Position numbers and translations under genes: made by a program. A stretch of 64,000 nt of DNA. Origin: Streptococcus pseudopneumoniae (GTDB lineage: Bacteria > Bacillota > Bacilli > Lactobacillales > Streptococcaceae). This document shows, in pieces, positions 34,380 to 44,672 of the stretch; the stretch's first letter is position 1; each line of letters opens with the position of its first letter. Below the pieces are notes generated by a model. That model was not told the origin of the DNA. It worked only from the letters and a program-made list of their open reading frames with translations, and did not search any database. Location: positions 1 through 64,000 of the forward strand of contig NZ_JVFV01000033.1 in NCBI RefSeq assembly GCF_001073085.1, given 5' to 3'.

Positions 34380-35753
34380 TTATTTTCTAAATTTCCATTG
34401 GCTATAAATACCAAAAGCGACAATCCAGATAGCTGATCCGATTGCTCCTACATAGGTTGATTCTTGTAAAAAGAGTGTTCCAAATACAAAGATAAAGAAG
34501 AGCATGGTCAGAGGATTTAGCAAGCGATACTGAGGCATGAGATAGCCATCTGCCATAAAGTCTTTAGACTTACGATACTTGAGATGGGCTACCATGATCA
34601 AGATGTAAATTGCGATATAAACTCCTGATGAAGAAGCTGTAATCAAAGCAAAGGCATCTGATACGCCTGGAAGTACATTGATGAAGGCAGCAAAACCAAT
34701 CAATACCGCAGAAGCAATGATAGCATTCTGAGGAACGTTGTGACGTGAGAGCGTGTCTGCCTTAATAGCTTTCAAGAAACGATTTGGTGAATCATGGGCA
34801 ATTTGGTACAAGTGACGACCTGTTGAATAAAGGGTTGAATTCAAGGCTGACGCTGCTGAAGTCAAGACAACAAAGTTAATTAAAGCTGCCGCCCACTTAA
34901 GACCAACAAGTTCAAATACCGTTACAAATGGTGAATCTGCTGCAGAAAGTTCACGCCAAGGAATAATAGACATGATGGCTAAGAGAGCTCCACCGTAGAA
35001 AAAGATAATTCGCAAAGGAATTTCCTTAACAGCCTTAGGCAATACTTTTCGAGGATCCTTGGTTTCAGATGTTGTAACACCGATAAACTCAATCATCAAG
35101 TAAGCAAAGAAAACCATTTGAAAGGCCATGACAAAGTTCATACCTCCATTTGGGAAAAGGGAGAAATGATCACTGATATTGGCAAGGCTTGCTGAACCAT
35201 AAGGAGTTTCAAAGCCAGTCAAGACTAGAAAAACACCTGTTGCAATCATGGCAAGAATGGCCACAATTTTAATCATAGCAAACCAAAATTCCACTTCACC
35301 AAATATTTTAACAGCAATCAAGTTCACCAAGCCGAGTATTGTCAGAAATACAACCTGAATCAACCAAGATGGCCAGAATGGAAACCAGAACTGAACATAG
35401 TGAGAGATAGCCGTAATCTCGGCCATTCCGATAAAGACTACTGAGAGCCAGTATGACCAAACTGAGAAGTAACCCCAGCCCTGACCTAGATAACGCGTAA
35501 TAAAGTTGATAAAGGTATGTTGCTCCGGATCTTGGTACAACATTTCCCCGATAGCCCGCATCATAAGATACATAAAGCCACCCGTAATCATATAGACTAG
35601 AACAATGGAAGGTCCTGTTAAACTAATCGAGCGACCAGCTCCTAGAAACAATCCAGTCCCAATTGTTCCTGCAATGGCCATGACTTGAACATGGCGATTT
35701 GTTAACCCACGTTCCATTTTATTTTTCTTTTTTTGCTTATTTTCTGAACTCAT
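34380..35753 (-). CDS. APC-family amino acid permease
   Basis: 457 residues with 12 predicted helices. N-terminal signature GLTNRHVQVMAIAGTIGTGLF (about 16-36) includes the conserved unwound-helix GTIGTGLF of the amino acid transporter family (AnsP/CycA/AroP group). The basic cytoplasmic start KKKNKMERG is usual. The substrate could be D-Ala/D-Ser/Gly or an aromatic or branched amino acid; sequence alone does not decide. GAGGAG site, own terminator. Confidence 0.88.
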   Translation of the reverse strand: MSSENKQKKKNKMERGLTNRHVQVMAIAGTIGTGLFLGAGRSISLTGPSIVLVYMITGGFMYLMMRAIGEMLYQDPEQHTFINFITRYLGQGWGYFSVWSYWLSVVFIGMAEITAISHYVQFWFPFWPSWLIQVVFLTILGLVNLIAVKIFGEVEFWFAMIKIVAILAMIATGVFLVLTGFETPYGSASLANISDHFSLFPNGGMNFVMAFQMVFFAYLMIEFIGVTTSETKDPRKVLPKAVKEIPLRIIFFYGGALLAIMSIIPWRELSAADSPFVTVFELVGLKWAAALINFVVLTSAASALNSTLYSTGRHLYQIAHDSPNRFLKAIKADTLSRHNVPQNAIIASAVLIGFAAFINVLPGVSDAFALITASSSGVYIAIYILIMVAHLKYRKSKDFMADGYLMPQYRLLNPLTMLFFIFVFGTLFLQESTYVGAIGSAIWIVAFGIYSQWKFRK

Positions 35754-35781
35754 ATAGTCTCCTCTAGTTTTTAGAATTAAG

Positions 35782-35822
35782 AAAAGGAGTGATAGGAAGC
35801 GCTTTCCCTACATCTACTCCTT
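35782..35822 (-). terminator. greA terminator
   Basis: AAGGAGT/ACTCCTT arms with an inner AGGAA...TTCCCT stem; T-rich tail on the minus strand. The apex GGAAGCGCTTTCC resembles a cre site but is explained by the hairpin. Confidence 0.75.
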
Positions 35823-35835
35823 ATTTTCATTCCTA

Positions 35836-36318
35836 TTAAACTGTTTTTTCTACTTTTAAGATTTTAACATCATAGCTTCCTACAGGTGTTTCAATTGTAG
35901 CAGTATCACCTATTTTCTTACCAATCAAGGCTTGCCCAATTGGGCTTTCATTTGATACTTTACCTGCAAAGGCATCTGCACCCGCTGATCCCACGATGAT
36001 ATATACTTCTTCGTCGTCTTCACCAATTTCTTGGATAGTGACTGTTTTCCCGATAGCAACTTCATCTTGAGCAACCGCATCGCTATTGACAATTTCAGCA
36101 TAACGAATTTTTGTTTCCAAGCTAGAGATTTGTCCTTCAACGAAGGCTTGCTCGTCCTTAGCTGCTTCATACTCACTATTTTCTGACAAGTCACCGTATG
36201 AACGCGCAATCTTGATGCGTTCTACAACTTCTGGACGACGAACTAGTTTCAACTCTTCTAATTCTTTTTCGAGTTTTTCCTTTTCTTCAAGGGTCATTGG
36301 ATATGTTTTTTCTGCCAT
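35836..36318 (-). CDS. greA: Transcription elongation factor GreA
   Basis: 160 residues from the ATG at 36318 ([13 protein letters not shown]); the longer frame begins with TTG and lacks support. N-terminal coiled coil (about 10-75) carries the tip acidic pair in [18 protein letters not shown]-terminal FKBP-like domain. Restarts arrested RNA polymerase by stimulating transcript cleavage. Downstream of mltG, as I recall from pneumococcus. Confidence 0.97.
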   Translation of the reverse strand: MAEKTYPMTLEEKEKLEKELEELKLVRRPEVVERIKIARSYGDLSENSEYEAAKDEQAFVEGQISSLETKIRYAEIVNSDAVAQDEVAIGKTVTIQEIGEDDEEVYIIVGSAGADAFAGKVSNESPIGQALIGKKIGDTATIETPVGSYDVKILKVEKTV

Positions 36319-36368
36319 TTTTCTCAACTTTCTTTTGAATAAATTTAAATTTCTTTAGATAGTAAAGC

Positions 36369-36396
36369 AAAATTATGTGGTAAACCACATAATTTT
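36369..36396. repeat. Perfect 13-bp inverted repeat before greA
   Basis: AAAATTATGTGGT and ACCACATAATTTT around AA, about 50 bases upstream of greA. No T run on either side, so more likely an operator or RNA hairpin than a terminator. Confidence 0.6.
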
Positions 36397-36601
36397 ACAA
36401 TGAAGACAAAATCTTTTTAGAATTTTCCTTAAATGATTTTAGTCAGTATCGACCTTTTAAAATCTGTGACTAAACCTAATGATTCTATCACTTCTAGACT
36501 CAGATTCAAATAAGAGGTAAGTTTTTACTTTCGCAATTTCCGAACGCCTAAAACTTATGGATTTCAGGCGTTTCTGATCATAGTGGAAAGACCGGTGTGA
36601 C

Positions 36602-36657
36602 TTGCTATTCCCGTAAAAAGAAGAGATTCTCTTCTACATTCACGGATTTAATAGCAA
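36602..36657 (-). terminator. Nested hairpin ending mltG
   Basis: Outer arms TTGCTATT/AATAGCAA, middle CCGT/ACGG, inner AGAAGAGA/TCTCTTCT followed on the minus strand by TTTTTA. The inner stem can terminate mltG transcription. Confidence 0.6.
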
Positions 36658-36672
36658 ATCTTGTTCTAAGAG

Positions 36673-38397
36673 TTAGTTTGAACTACTTGATTGTGTCAGT
36701 TTACTGTTGACATGCTCTGCAACGTTTCGATCATGTTCTTCTCGTGTCGTTGCAAAGTAAACCTTGCCATCTTGTACGTTGGCTACAAAGTAAAGATTGT
36801 CACTCTTAGTTTGATTGATACTTGCTTCAATTGCATCCAGACTTGGACTGTCTACTGGGCCAGGCATTAAGCCAAGGTTTGTATAAACATTATAAGGTGA
36901 ATTGATTGTTGTATCAATTGCTGCATCATCTGCCAAGCTAATATTTTGTCCTAGCTTACCTTCTGCATAGAGAATAGCAATATTACTCTGAAGTGGCATA
37001 CCAAGGTTCAAACGATTATAGAAAACTCCAGCGATCAGTTTGCGATCGTCAGTTTTCAACCCTTCTTTTTCCACAAGTGATGCAATGGTGAGGAGTTCAT
37101 TCACTGTCAAGTTCTTTTCTTTGATTGCAGTATAATGCCCTGACAAGTTTTTGTCCATAGCTGCCACCATTTCATCAATCAAGCTTTCAATAGTCGTGCT
37201 TTCTTTGATAGCATAAGTTGCTGGGAATAAGTATCCTTCTAAACGATAACGAACACCACTTTCTTTAGTTGGTAGACTTTCGAGAAGGGTTGGGTACTTA
37301 GCAACTAATTGAGAGATGAAGGTTTCATCTTGAACTTTTGCCAAGAAGGCATCCGCAGTCAAGGGTTCTTTAAAGTCTCCTTGAAGCTGACCAACTGTTT
37401 GTGCGATTTGATCAAGGGTATAACCTTCAGGAATTGTAAGATTTGCAAGTGCAACTTCTTGAGGTTGAGGAGTTCCACCCTTTTGCAATTCTTTGATGAT
37501 ATCATCTGTACTCATACTCTTTTGCAAATTGTAGTAACCAGATTTTAAATCAGAATAGTCTTTATACTTAGCATAAAGGCTAAAGATAAATCCGTGTTTT
37601 ACCAATCCAGAGTTCTCTAATGTATCACCAATTTGCTGAAGATTAGCTCCTTCTGGAATCTGAACCGTGACATACTGTTTTGAATTTGCATCAACTGGTT
37701 GGAGTGCAGATTCGACATAACGGTAACCAAAGAAACCACCCACACCTAGTAAAACCAATAAAACAAATACTGTTACGAAAAATCCTTTCAAGCGTGATTT
37801 TTTCTTTTTCTTGATTGGTTTCACTGATTCTTTACGACTTCTTCTAGGAAGTTCAGTTCCAGTTTCAACTGGAGCAACTGGTTCTTGACTTGGAGTTTCT
37901 TTTGCAAGAACTGTTGGTTTCGGTTGAGGTTTAATATTCTTTCTAGCAGGACTTGGTTTGGCCTGATTCGTACGATAAGAAACTGGAATCCTTGTCGAAA
38001 TAGCATTGAACTCTTTCTCTTCTTCCACTGGTTGAGTAGGTTCAAGAGGCTTAACGGGTTCAGCAGGTTCTGTTGATGGTAGAGGATCTGGAGCTACAGC
38101 TGGTTCTGAAGCAACAGAAGTTCCAACAGAATCATCTTGTAATACTGGACGTGGTGGAACTGTTGGTGCATTAGCAAGCAATTCATCCACTAGTGAAACA
38201 GAATTGGTCATCAAGTCTTCTACAGAAGGTTCTTCCACTGGTTTTTCCGCTTCTGAACTATTACTTAAATTTGAAAACAAATCATCGCTGCTACTTTTAG
38301 TATTCGCGATGCCGTCTTCTCTTTTTAATCTTTCTAAATCTCTTAAAATTTGTTCTTTAAAACTTAACTTTTCTTCTTCTCGAGAATTTTCGCTCAA
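36673..38397 (-). CDS. mltG: Endolytic murein transglycosylase MltG
   Basis: 574 residues. A long disordered cytoplasmic region (1-200, rich in Glu, Pro, Ser), a basic stretch KKKKKSRLKG, one membrane helix (about 207-228), then LysM-like and YceG domains with LTIASLVEKEGLKTDDRKLI, which holds the catalytic Glu. Cuts nascent glycan strands to release peptidoglycan for peripheral synthesis. The start is a TTG at 38397, decided by GGAGG eight bases upstream. The cytoplasmic region is somewhat longer than I recall for pneumococcal MltG. Confidence 0.95.
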   Translation of the reverse strand: MSENSREEEKLSFKEQILRDLERLKREDGIANTKSSSDDLFSNLSNSSEAEKPVEEPSVEDLMTNSVSLVDELLANAPTVPPRPVLQDDSVGTSVASEPAVAPDPLPSTEPAEPVKPLEPTQPVEEEKEFNAISTRIPVSYRTNQAKPSPARKNIKPQPKPTVLAKETPSQEPVAPVETGTELPRRSRKESVKPIKKKKKSRLKGFFVTVFVLLVLLGVGGFFGYRYVESALQPVDANSKQYVTVQIPEGANLQQIGDTLENSGLVKHGFIFSLYAKYKDYSDLKSGYYNLQKSMSTDDIIKELQKGGTPQPQEVALANLTIPEGYTLDQIAQTVGQLQGDFKEPLTADAFLAKVQDETFISQLVAKYPTLLESLPTKESGVRYRLEGYLFPATYAIKESTTIESLIDEMVAAMDKNLSGHYTAIKEKNLTVNELLTIASLVEKEGLKTDDRKLIAGVFYNRLNLGMPLQSNIAILYAEGKLGQNISLADDAAIDTTINSPYNVYTNLGLMPGPVDSPSLDAIEASINQTKSDNLYFVANVQDGKVYFATTREEHDRNVAEHVNSKLTQSSSSN

Positions 38398-38428
38398 AGG
38401 TGTTACCTCCTTGTTAATAATCCATAAT

Positions 38429-38457
38429 ATTATATCTTAAAAACTAAAGAAAAGCAA
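38429..38457 (-). promoter_or_regulatory. mltG promoter
   Basis: TTGCTT (38452-38457), 17-base spacer, TATAAT (38429-38434). Gives mltG a promoter separate from murC. Confidence 0.7.
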
Positions 38458-38478
38458 CCATAGATGCCTTTCTGATGC

Positions 38479-38973
38479 CTAATTCGTGTTTTCCCAGACC
38501 ATATCATACCATTCTTCCCCAGCAAAAGTCGACTTAGATTTTCCTTCATTCACAAAACCATGTTTCTCATAATAACCAATAAGATAGTCATGACAGGTCA
38601 GATTGATTCCCTCACGCTCATGCTCAAGAGCGATCTCTTTTAAGGCGGTCAATAATTTTCGTCCGACACCTAAAGCTTGAGCTTTCTTAGCAATGGATAG
38701 ACAAGTAACAGAGATATAGCCACCTTTTTGATGGCTATAATCTTTAATGTCTTCTGTAAAGGACTTGTCTTGTAAATATCGATGAGGGATTACTGGTCCC
38801 TCAATATAGCCTAGTATTTCCCCCTCTTTTTCAGCCACTAAAAAACTAGTCTTAATTTCCTTCAGATGAGCTTCAAAAACAGGGCGAGGAATGGCTTCTT
38901 CAATTGAAAAATTTTCTAGTTCAATTTCAAAGATACGATCTAAATCTATCAATCTCGCTGGTCTAATAATCAT
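38479..38973 (-). CDS. GNAT-family N-acetyltransferase
   Basis: 164 residues from the ATG at 38973 (MIIRPARLIDLDRIF), which has an AGGAGG site. Acetyl-CoA loop AQALGVGRKLLTAL (about 106-119), YYEKHGFVNEGKS near the end. Eight bases after the next GNAT, to which it is related, so the pair probably arose by duplication. Substrate unknown. Confidence 0.88.
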   Translation of the reverse strand: MIIRPARLIDLDRIFEIELENFSIEEAIPRPVFEAHLKEIKTSFLVAEKEGEILGYIEGPVIPHRYLQDKSFTEDIKDYSHQKGGYISVTCLSIAKKAQALGVGRKLLTALKEIALEHEREGINLTCHDYLIGYYEKHGFVNEGKSKSTFAGEEWYDMVWENTN

Positions 38974-38981
38974 ATTTCCTC

Positions 38982-39485
38982 CTAATAATAGGGATTCTGC
39001 CAACGCATGAGAAAGGCAACTTCACTGCTCCTTTCTCCATCTACAATCCCCTGTTCTACAAATCCATTCATTTCAAAGTAGGCTAACAACTCATCCTCAC
39101 AAAGCAGATAAATACCTGGTCTATCTTGCTGACGGGTAACTTCCTTCAAAGCTGCTAGCAACAAAGTTCCAAAACCTTGCCCTTGGTAATCTGGATGAAC
39201 AGCTAAATCTTCAAGGATGATTGAGTTCTCATTAATGAATTTCTCACCTCCAATCTCAAGCATCCATTTTCTTAAAGAGGGAAAAGGAAGTATCGTCGCA
39301 GTGATATAAGCAATCCCTTGATCATCCAGGCTAGCTAAGAGAAACGTACCCGCATGGTTGCGGATACGTTCTTCTATTATTTTTCTATTCAATATTTCTA
39401 GGGAGCTTGAAATACTTTCTTGTATCAAGCAAATCTGATCAATATCTGATTGCTGAGCTTCCCTGATTTTAATTGGAAATTCCAT
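38982..39485 (-). CDS. GNAT-family N-acetyltransferase
   Basis: 167 residues. Acetyl-CoA loop YQGQGFGTLLLAALKEV (about 108-124) and YFEMNGFVEQGIVD near the end. AGGAAG site, eight bases after murC, so cotranscribed. Both GNATs sit between murC and mltG; whether they act on wall precursors is not shown. Confidence 0.88.
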   Translation of the reverse strand: MEFPIKIREAQQSDIDQICLIQESISSSLEILNRKIIEERIRNHAGTFLLASLDDQGIAYITATILPFPSLRKWMLEIGGEKFINENSIILEDLAVHPDYQGQGFGTLLLAALKEVTRQQDRPGIYLLCEDELLAYFEMNGFVEQGIVDGERSSEVAFLMRWQNPYY

Positions 39486-39493
39486 GATCTTCC

Positions 39494-40828
39494 TTACTGA
39501 ACATTGCTTGTCAAATTAGACAAGAGACGTTCGAATGAATATTCATACGTTTGGATGTCGCCAGCTCCCATGAAGACATAGACAGCATTGTCATGGTCTA
39601 GGAGTGGAGAAACATTTTCAACTGTGATAACTTGATGTTTCTTGTTGATTTTATTGGCAAGGTCTTCTACTTTGACATCACCATGGTCCACCTCACGAGC
39701 TGAACCGTAGATTTGTGCGAGGTAAACCGCATCAGCCTGATTCAAGGCTTGGGCAAAATCGTCCAACAAAGCAATTGTACGAGTAAAGGTATGCGGTTGG
39801 AAGATAGCGACGATTTCCTTGCTTGGGTATTTTTGACGTGCGGCATCTAGAGTTGCTATGATTTCAGTTGGGTGATGCGCAAAGTCATCGATGATAACCG
39901 TATCATTGACAATCTTTTCTGTAAAGCGACGTTTCACTCCACCAAAAGTCTTCAAGTGTTCACGTACCAAATTCAAATCAAAGCCAGCAGTATAAAGCAA
40001 ACCAATTACTGCAGTGGCATTCATGATGTTGTGGCGACCGAAAGTTGGAATGTGGAATTGGCCCAACTCTTGACCACGGAAATGAACGGTAAAGGTTGAA
40101 CCTGTTGTAGAACGAAGTAAATCGCTAGCTACAAAGTCATTGTTGTCTGCTTCAAAACCGTAATAATAGATTGGGGCATTTGCTGTAATCTTACGCAACT
40201 CAGCATCTTCACCATAGACAAACAAACCTTTGGTAATTTGTTTAGCATAATCATTGAAGGCGTTGAAGACATCTTCCAAGCTTGTGAAATAGTCAGGGTG
40301 GTCAAAATCGATGTTCGTAATGATAGAATATTCTGGGTGATATGGCATGAAATGGCGCTCATACTCGTCTGATTCAAAGACAAAATACTTGGCATTTTCA
40401 GAACCACGACCTGTACCATCTCCGATCAAGTAGCTTGTATCAGTGATGTGTGACAAGACGTGAGAAAGCATACCAGTCGTTGACGTCTTACCGTGGGCAC
40501 CAGCAACTCCCATACTGATAAAGTCACGCATAAAGCTACCAAGAAACTCATGGTAACGTTTGTAGCTGATACCATTTTGATCAGCATAAGCAATTTCAAC
40601 ATTGTTATCTGGACGGAAGGCATTACCAGCGATAATTTCTAAATCGCCTTGAAGATTTTTTTCATCAAAAGGTAAAATTGTAATTCCTGCTTGCTCTAGT
40701 CCACGTTGTGTAAAGTAGTACTTTTCAACGTCAGAACCTTGCACCTTGTGCCCCATTTGATGCAACATCAAAGCCAAGGCACTCATACCTGATCCTTTGA
40801 TTCCGATAAAATGATAGGTTTTTGCCAT
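39494..40828 (-). CDS. murC: UDP-N-acetylmuramate-L-alanine ligase
   Basis: 444 residues. Rossmann start [19 protein letters not shown] loop [10 protein letters not shown] (110-119), later [10 protein letters not shown] and [10 protein letters not shown]. Adds L-Ala to UDP-MurNAc in the cytoplasm, first step of the stem peptide. GGGGAAG site. In an operon with the SNF2 helicase and an unknown protein upstream. Confidence 0.97.
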   Translation of the reverse strand: MAKTYHFIGIKGSGMSALALMLHQMGHKVQGSDVEKYYFTQRGLEQAGITILPFDEKNLQGDLEIIAGNAFRPDNNVEIAYADQNGISYKRYHEFLGSFMRDFISMGVAGAHGKTSTTGMLSHVLSHITDTSYLIGDGTGRGSENAKYFVFESDEYERHFMPYHPEYSIITNIDFDHPDYFTSLEDVFNAFNDYAKQITKGLFVYGEDAELRKITANAPIYYYGFEADNNDFVASDLLRSTTGSTFTVHFRGQELGQFHIPTFGRHNIMNATAVIGLLYTAGFDLNLVREHLKTFGGVKRRFTEKIVNDTVIIDDFAHHPTEIIATLDAARQKYPSKEIVAIFQPHTFTRTIALLDDFAQALNQADAVYLAQIYGSAREVDHGDVKVEDLANKINKKHQVITVENVSPLLDHDNAVYVFMGAGDIQTYEYSFERLLSNLTSNVQ

Positions 40829-40839
40829 TTTCTTCCCCT

Positions 40840-41436
40840 CTATTCGCTCATTCTAGTCAAGTTAAGCTCTTGGGCCACTTGACGTTCTTGTTCTTTTTGT
40901 TTACTTTTTTTGTTATAAATTTGACTTTTCTTTAAAAAGTCATAATTGTTTTTCTTGGAACGACTTGTTTCACCGTCTGAAATTGGATGTTCCACTTGAG
41001 AAACTGTTTCTGCCAAAATATAGTGAGATTGACCTAACTTCTGACTATATTTCGCAAATTCTCCTGGATTTTCCTTTTGAAAAGGTGCTGTCGGTTGATT
41101 TGCTGGACGCACCTGGCTTGGTTTCGTTTGACGTCTCGTATGACTCACATCCTGAGTCAAATATCGAGCCGAGCGCTTCTTTTTCAAATCCGCACGAGCT
41201 TCTTCACGTGCTAATTCAGCATAGGATTTTTCTTTTTTCTCAATCGGTTTTACAAGAGGCTTGGCTTTCTCTTGCTTTTTTTCTTCAGTGATTGGAGACC
41301 ACTCTAAGTAGTTTTTATCTTGATAATCACCTTTGATATTACTGATGAAATCAGACTCATCGTAGAGATTCATAACTGGCATTTCTGTCAACATGACTTC
41401 ATCATCTGCCACTATTGGAAATCGTTTTTGTGTCAT
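40840..41436 (-). CDS. Unknown charged, probably disordered protein
   Basis: 198 residues, very rich in Lys, Glu, Gln and Ser, with no hydrophobic core, signal or membrane helix. An acidic N-terminal third ([20 protein letters not shown]) is followed by basic stretches such as [10 protein letters not shown] and [12 protein letters not shown]. Lies between snf2 and murC, 11 bases before murC, with a good ribosome site. I recall an unnamed gene at this position in pneumococcus. No function can be read. Confidence 0.75.
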   Translation of the reverse strand: MTQKRFPIVADDEVMLTEMPVMNLYDESDFISNIKGDYQDKNYLEWSPITEEKKQEKAKPLVKPIEKKEKSYAELAREEARADLKKKRSARYLTQDVSHTRRQTKPSQVRPANQPTAPFQKENPGEFAKYSQKLGQSHYILAETVSQVEHPISDGETSRSKKNNYDFLKKSQIYNKKSKQKEQERQVAQELNLTRMSE

Positions 41437-41494
41437 ATTTATTTCCTTTCAATACTCCATTATAGCGTAATGTCTTGATTTTTCAAGTATAGGC

Positions 41495-44400
41495 TCATGA
41501 AATCCCTAAAATTTCTCGTATTTCAGCTAGACTCAGACTTCCTCGAGACTCTGTTCCATCCAAGATTTCAGAAACAAGATTTTTCTTTTTCTCTTGTAAT
41601 TCTTGAATCTTTTCTTCAATTGTACCTCGAGTCACAAGGCGATAAACTTCAACAGCCTGCTCTTGCCCCATACGATGGGCTCGACCGATAGCCTGAGATT
41701 CAACTGCAGGATTCCACCATAAGTCTACTAGAATGACCGTATCCGCACCAGTGAGATTGAGTCCAACCCCACCAGCCTTTAGAGAAATCAAGAATACATC
41801 GCGCTCTCCTTGGTTAAAAGCCTTGGTCATTTCCTGACGTTCTTGAGAAGGAGTTGAACCCGTAATTTTAAAGGAAGTCAAGCCTAAGTCAGGTAGCTCT
41901 TGCTCAATCCGATCCAACATACCTCTAAATTGTGAGAAGATAAGTACACGGTGTCCACCTTCAGCAATCTGAACCAGCAAATCTCGTAAACTATCCAGTT
42001 TCCCGCTCTCTCCTTGGTAGTCCTCCATAAAGAGCCCAGGTGTATCACAAATCTGACGCAGACGCATGAGACCAGTCAAAATTTCGACGCGATTTCGTTG
42101 AAATTCCGAATCGCTTACCTGTCCCAGACGCTCCTGCATCTGTTGCAGCTGAGCAAGATAGATAGCTTTTTGTTGATCCTCCAGTTCATTCTTATAGACG
42201 ACTTCAATCAAGTCAGGCAACTCTGTCAAAACCTCTTCTTTCTTGCGTCTCATGACAAAGGGTTTGATAAATTGAGCCACTCTCTCAGTTGATAGTTTCA
42301 TAAACTCCTTCTTAGCAGGTAAGAGGCCTGGTAAGACAATCTGAAAAATCGACCAGAGTTCTCCCAGATGGTTTTCAATCGGTGTTCCTGATAGTGCAAA
42401 GACGGATGGAACCACAAATCGTCGCAAACTTTGAGCAATCTTCGTTTGTGCATTTTTCATCACTTGAGCTTCATCTAGAAAAAGAAAATCAAAAGATAGG
42501 TCTCGATAAATCTCACTGTCCTGACGGAAAGTAGCATAGCTTGTCACATAAATCTGATGATTTTCTGCCAAAATTGACTCTCGATGAGATTTTAAGCCAT
42601 GCACAACCGCTACATCCAAATCTGGAGCAAACTTTTGAAATTCATCAGCCCAGTTATAGATTAAGCCAGATGGAGCAAGGATTAGGACACTAGTATCTGT
42701 TTGAACCTGACTACTTAAAAAGGCGATGGTTTGCAAGGTCTTCCCAAGTCCCATATCGTCTGCTAAAATCCCACCAAAGCCATAATGGTGAAGCATTTGA
42801 AGCCACTGAATTCCCTTTTTCTGATAGTCTCTAAGTTCTGCTTGGATATTCAGCACTTTCATCGGAAAATCTTCTGGATGCGTCAAATCATGGGCCAGAT
42901 TGCGAAATTCTTCGGTGAAAGAAATTTGATCCTGGTCCTTAAATAGATGAGATAGGGTATAAGCTAGGGATTTACGAGCTCGAAAAGCTCCATCTTGTAG
43001 GTCCTCTATCCCTAATTCTTCTAAATCCTGACGGATACGCTTGGTCTGATCATCGAAATAGTAAACCTGATTCGAAGAGCTGATGTAATAATCCTGCTTC
43101 TCAACTAGTGCTTTCATCGCTCGATCGATTTCTTCTTGATCTATATCTTGAAAATCAAATTGAATTTCTAATAGGCTTCCCTTGGATGAGATGTGAACTT
43201 GAGGCTTCTGAACCTGATAAAGGTCTTGCAAGCTCTCAGAAATCTTTAATTCTCCAAGTGCTGCAAAGGCTGGCAAAACTTCCTGGAAGAAGGCATGGAC
43301 TGCATCAGCTTTCAAACTTTGACGCCATGAACGAAAATCTGCTTCAAATCCAGCTGATAGAGCTAGTTGAAAAATCTCTTTCTCTAGTTGAATATCGCTA
43401 GCAAAAGGAAGATTCTCTAGTTCATTACAATTCCTTACTAGGCAAGTTTCATACTGAAACTGCATATCCAAACGAATAGAACCGTCTTCTTCTCCTTCCA
43501 TGTAGAAAGAAGGACGGAAAGACTGAATTTGAAGCGCATCAGGGGCTTTTACCTCTCCTATGTCTTTAAACTGCGACAAGGTCGAAGCTAAAAGGTCTCG
43601 ATCACTGGTATCAAATTGTAAAATCTTTCTACCACTTTTATCGATAGATACTTTTTTTAATTTTTCTATAAGTCTAGCTTGTTCTTTAGACAGAAGATAA
43701 AATGTACCTTTAGTAAACAAGACTTGTCCCTTATAAAACGAATTAAGCCCTACCTGTTGAACAATTTCCATCTCATAATAGTTGGACTTTTCTTCAATTT
43801 GAAAGGTAAACAAACCTGCTTGACCATCAAAATCTTGAAATACAAGGTGGTGATAATTCGAAATCTGATGGTCAAATTGAAATGCATCTAAACCCATCAG
43901 CAGACTAACACCCTGCTCAAAAAAAGACAGCGGGAAATAGAGATGACGACCTTGATTCTGGAAAAAGAGGGCATTTTCAGCATCATCTTCTAGAATTCCT
44001 TGAAGGAAATTCAGAACAAATTGGCTACTTTCATCAAACTGACGAATATTCAAGGAAGTTTCATATAACTTCCCAATCATATAGGGTTTGCTAGTTTCTA
44101 AAACCTTCAGAAAAAGGGGTATATCTCGGATTATATAGAATTTCTGTATCTGAATAAGACCGACTCTCAAAGTCCAAATAATACGATTAGTCCCTGCTTC
44201 AACCTGCCCTTGAGCAGACAACTGATAGATTTCAGAAAGTTTCGGAATTTGGACGGATTCTAAAAACTTTCCTCCAAAAGTAACCTGAGTTTCAACTTCT
44301 TCTTTCTTTTCGTGCACATTTTCCAGATTTCCTAAGAGTTCCTGGCCAATCGGATCATTTTTAAGGTAATGTTCTAGTGCTGCCAAATGCACACAAAACC

Positions 44401-44581
44401 CTCTTTTTTGGAAAAAATCACAAGCACAAAAAACCAAATCATCATCCAGGCTATAGCGAATTTCTTCATCTGCTACACGCGCATAGAGACGATGGTCTTT
44501 CTCTTTGATAATTTCAATCTGACTAGTTTCGTAGAGTTGAGCTCCCTCCATTCGAAGCTTACCTGGAATCAATTTAGCCAT
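41495..44581 (-). CDS. SNF2-family helicase with SWIM zinc finger
   Basis: 1028 residues. SWIM-type CxCx8CxH (C52, C54, C63, H65) at the N-terminus, a long middle region (bacterial SNF2-associated type, about 100-560), then the SNF2 ATPase with DDMGLGKTLQ, DEAQ box in FLDEAQVMKN, and the C-lobe with GRAHRMGQEQAVEVYRL. These are DNA translocases rather than strand-separating helicases; the bacterial role is poorly known. Promoter with extended -10 TGGTATAAT (44607-44612 hexamer). First gene of the unit with murC. Confidence 0.93.
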   Translation of the reverse strand: MAKLIPGKLRMEGAQLYETSQIEIIKEKDHRLYARVADEEIRYSLDDDLVFCACDFFQKRGFCVHLAALEHYLKNDPIGQELLGNLENVHEKKEEVETQVTFGGKFLESVQIPKLSEIYQLSAQGQVEAGTNRIIWTLRVGLIQIQKFYIIRDIPLFLKVLETSKPYMIGKLYETSLNIRQFDESSQFVLNFLQGILEDDAENALFFQNQGRHLYFPLSFFEQGVSLLMGLDAFQFDHQISNYHHLVFQDFDGQAGLFTFQIEEKSNYYEMEIVQQVGLNSFYKGQVLFTKGTFYLLSKEQARLIEKLKKVSIDKSGRKILQFDTSDRDLLASTLSQFKDIGEVKAPDALQIQSFRPSFYMEGEEDGSIRLDMQFQYETCLVRNCNELENLPFASDIQLEKEIFQLALSAGFEADFRSWRQSLKADAVHAFFQEVLPAFAALGELKISESLQDLYQVQKPQVHISSKGSLLEIQFDFQDIDQEEIDRAMKALVEKQDYYISSSNQVYYFDDQTKRIRQDLEELGIEDLQDGAFRARKSLAYTLSHLFKDQDQISFTEEFRNLAHDLTHPEDFPMKVLNIQAELRDYQKKGIQWLQMLHHYGFGGILADDMGLGKTLQTIAFLSSQVQTDTSVLILAPSGLIYNWADEFQKFAPDLDVAVVHGLKSHRESILAENHQIYVTSYATFRQDSEIYRDLSFDFLFLDEAQVMKNAQTKIAQSLRRFVVPSVFALSGTPIENHLGELWSIFQIVLPGLLPAKKEFMKLSTERVAQFIKPFVMRRKKEEVLTELPDLIEVVYKNELEDQQKAIYLAQLQQMQERLGQVSDSEFQRNRVEILTGLMRLRQICDTPGLFMEDYQGESGKLDSLRDLLVQIAEGGHRVLIFSQFRGMLDRIEQELPDLGLTSFKITGSTPSQERQEMTKAFNQGERDVFLISLKAGGVGLNLTGADTVILVDLWWNPAVESQAIGRAHRMGQEQAVEVYRLVTRGTIEEKIQELQEKKKNLVSEILDGTESRGSLSLAEIREILGIS

Positions 44582-44634
44582 ATGTTCCCCTTTTCTTTAT
44601 CTCCTAATTATACCACATTTCTTCCTATGAAAAT

Positions 44635-44666
44635 AGCCTTCTAGGGTACTTTTCCCCCAGAAGGCT
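44635..44666 (-). terminator. Terminator of the sulfur amino acid operon
   Basis: AGCCTTCT/AGAAGGCT stem, T-rich tail on the minus strand. Confidence 0.75.
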
Positions 44667-44672
44667 AGCTTG

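Larger units (their letters stand above)
36319..36672. other. Structured intergenic region, mltG-greA
   Basis: 354 bases without a gene. It holds a 13-bp perfect inverted repeat (36369-36396), a second hairpin with arms AACGCCT/AGGCGTT (36543-36569), and a nested hairpin (36602-36657) whose core is the mltG terminator. Confidence 0.65.

Noticed and set aside
35794-35809. cre-like palindrome AGGAAGCGCTTTCCCT upstream of the amino acid permease
   Set aside because: It forms the apex of the greA terminator hairpin, which explains the symmetry; the outer positions also miss the cre consensus.
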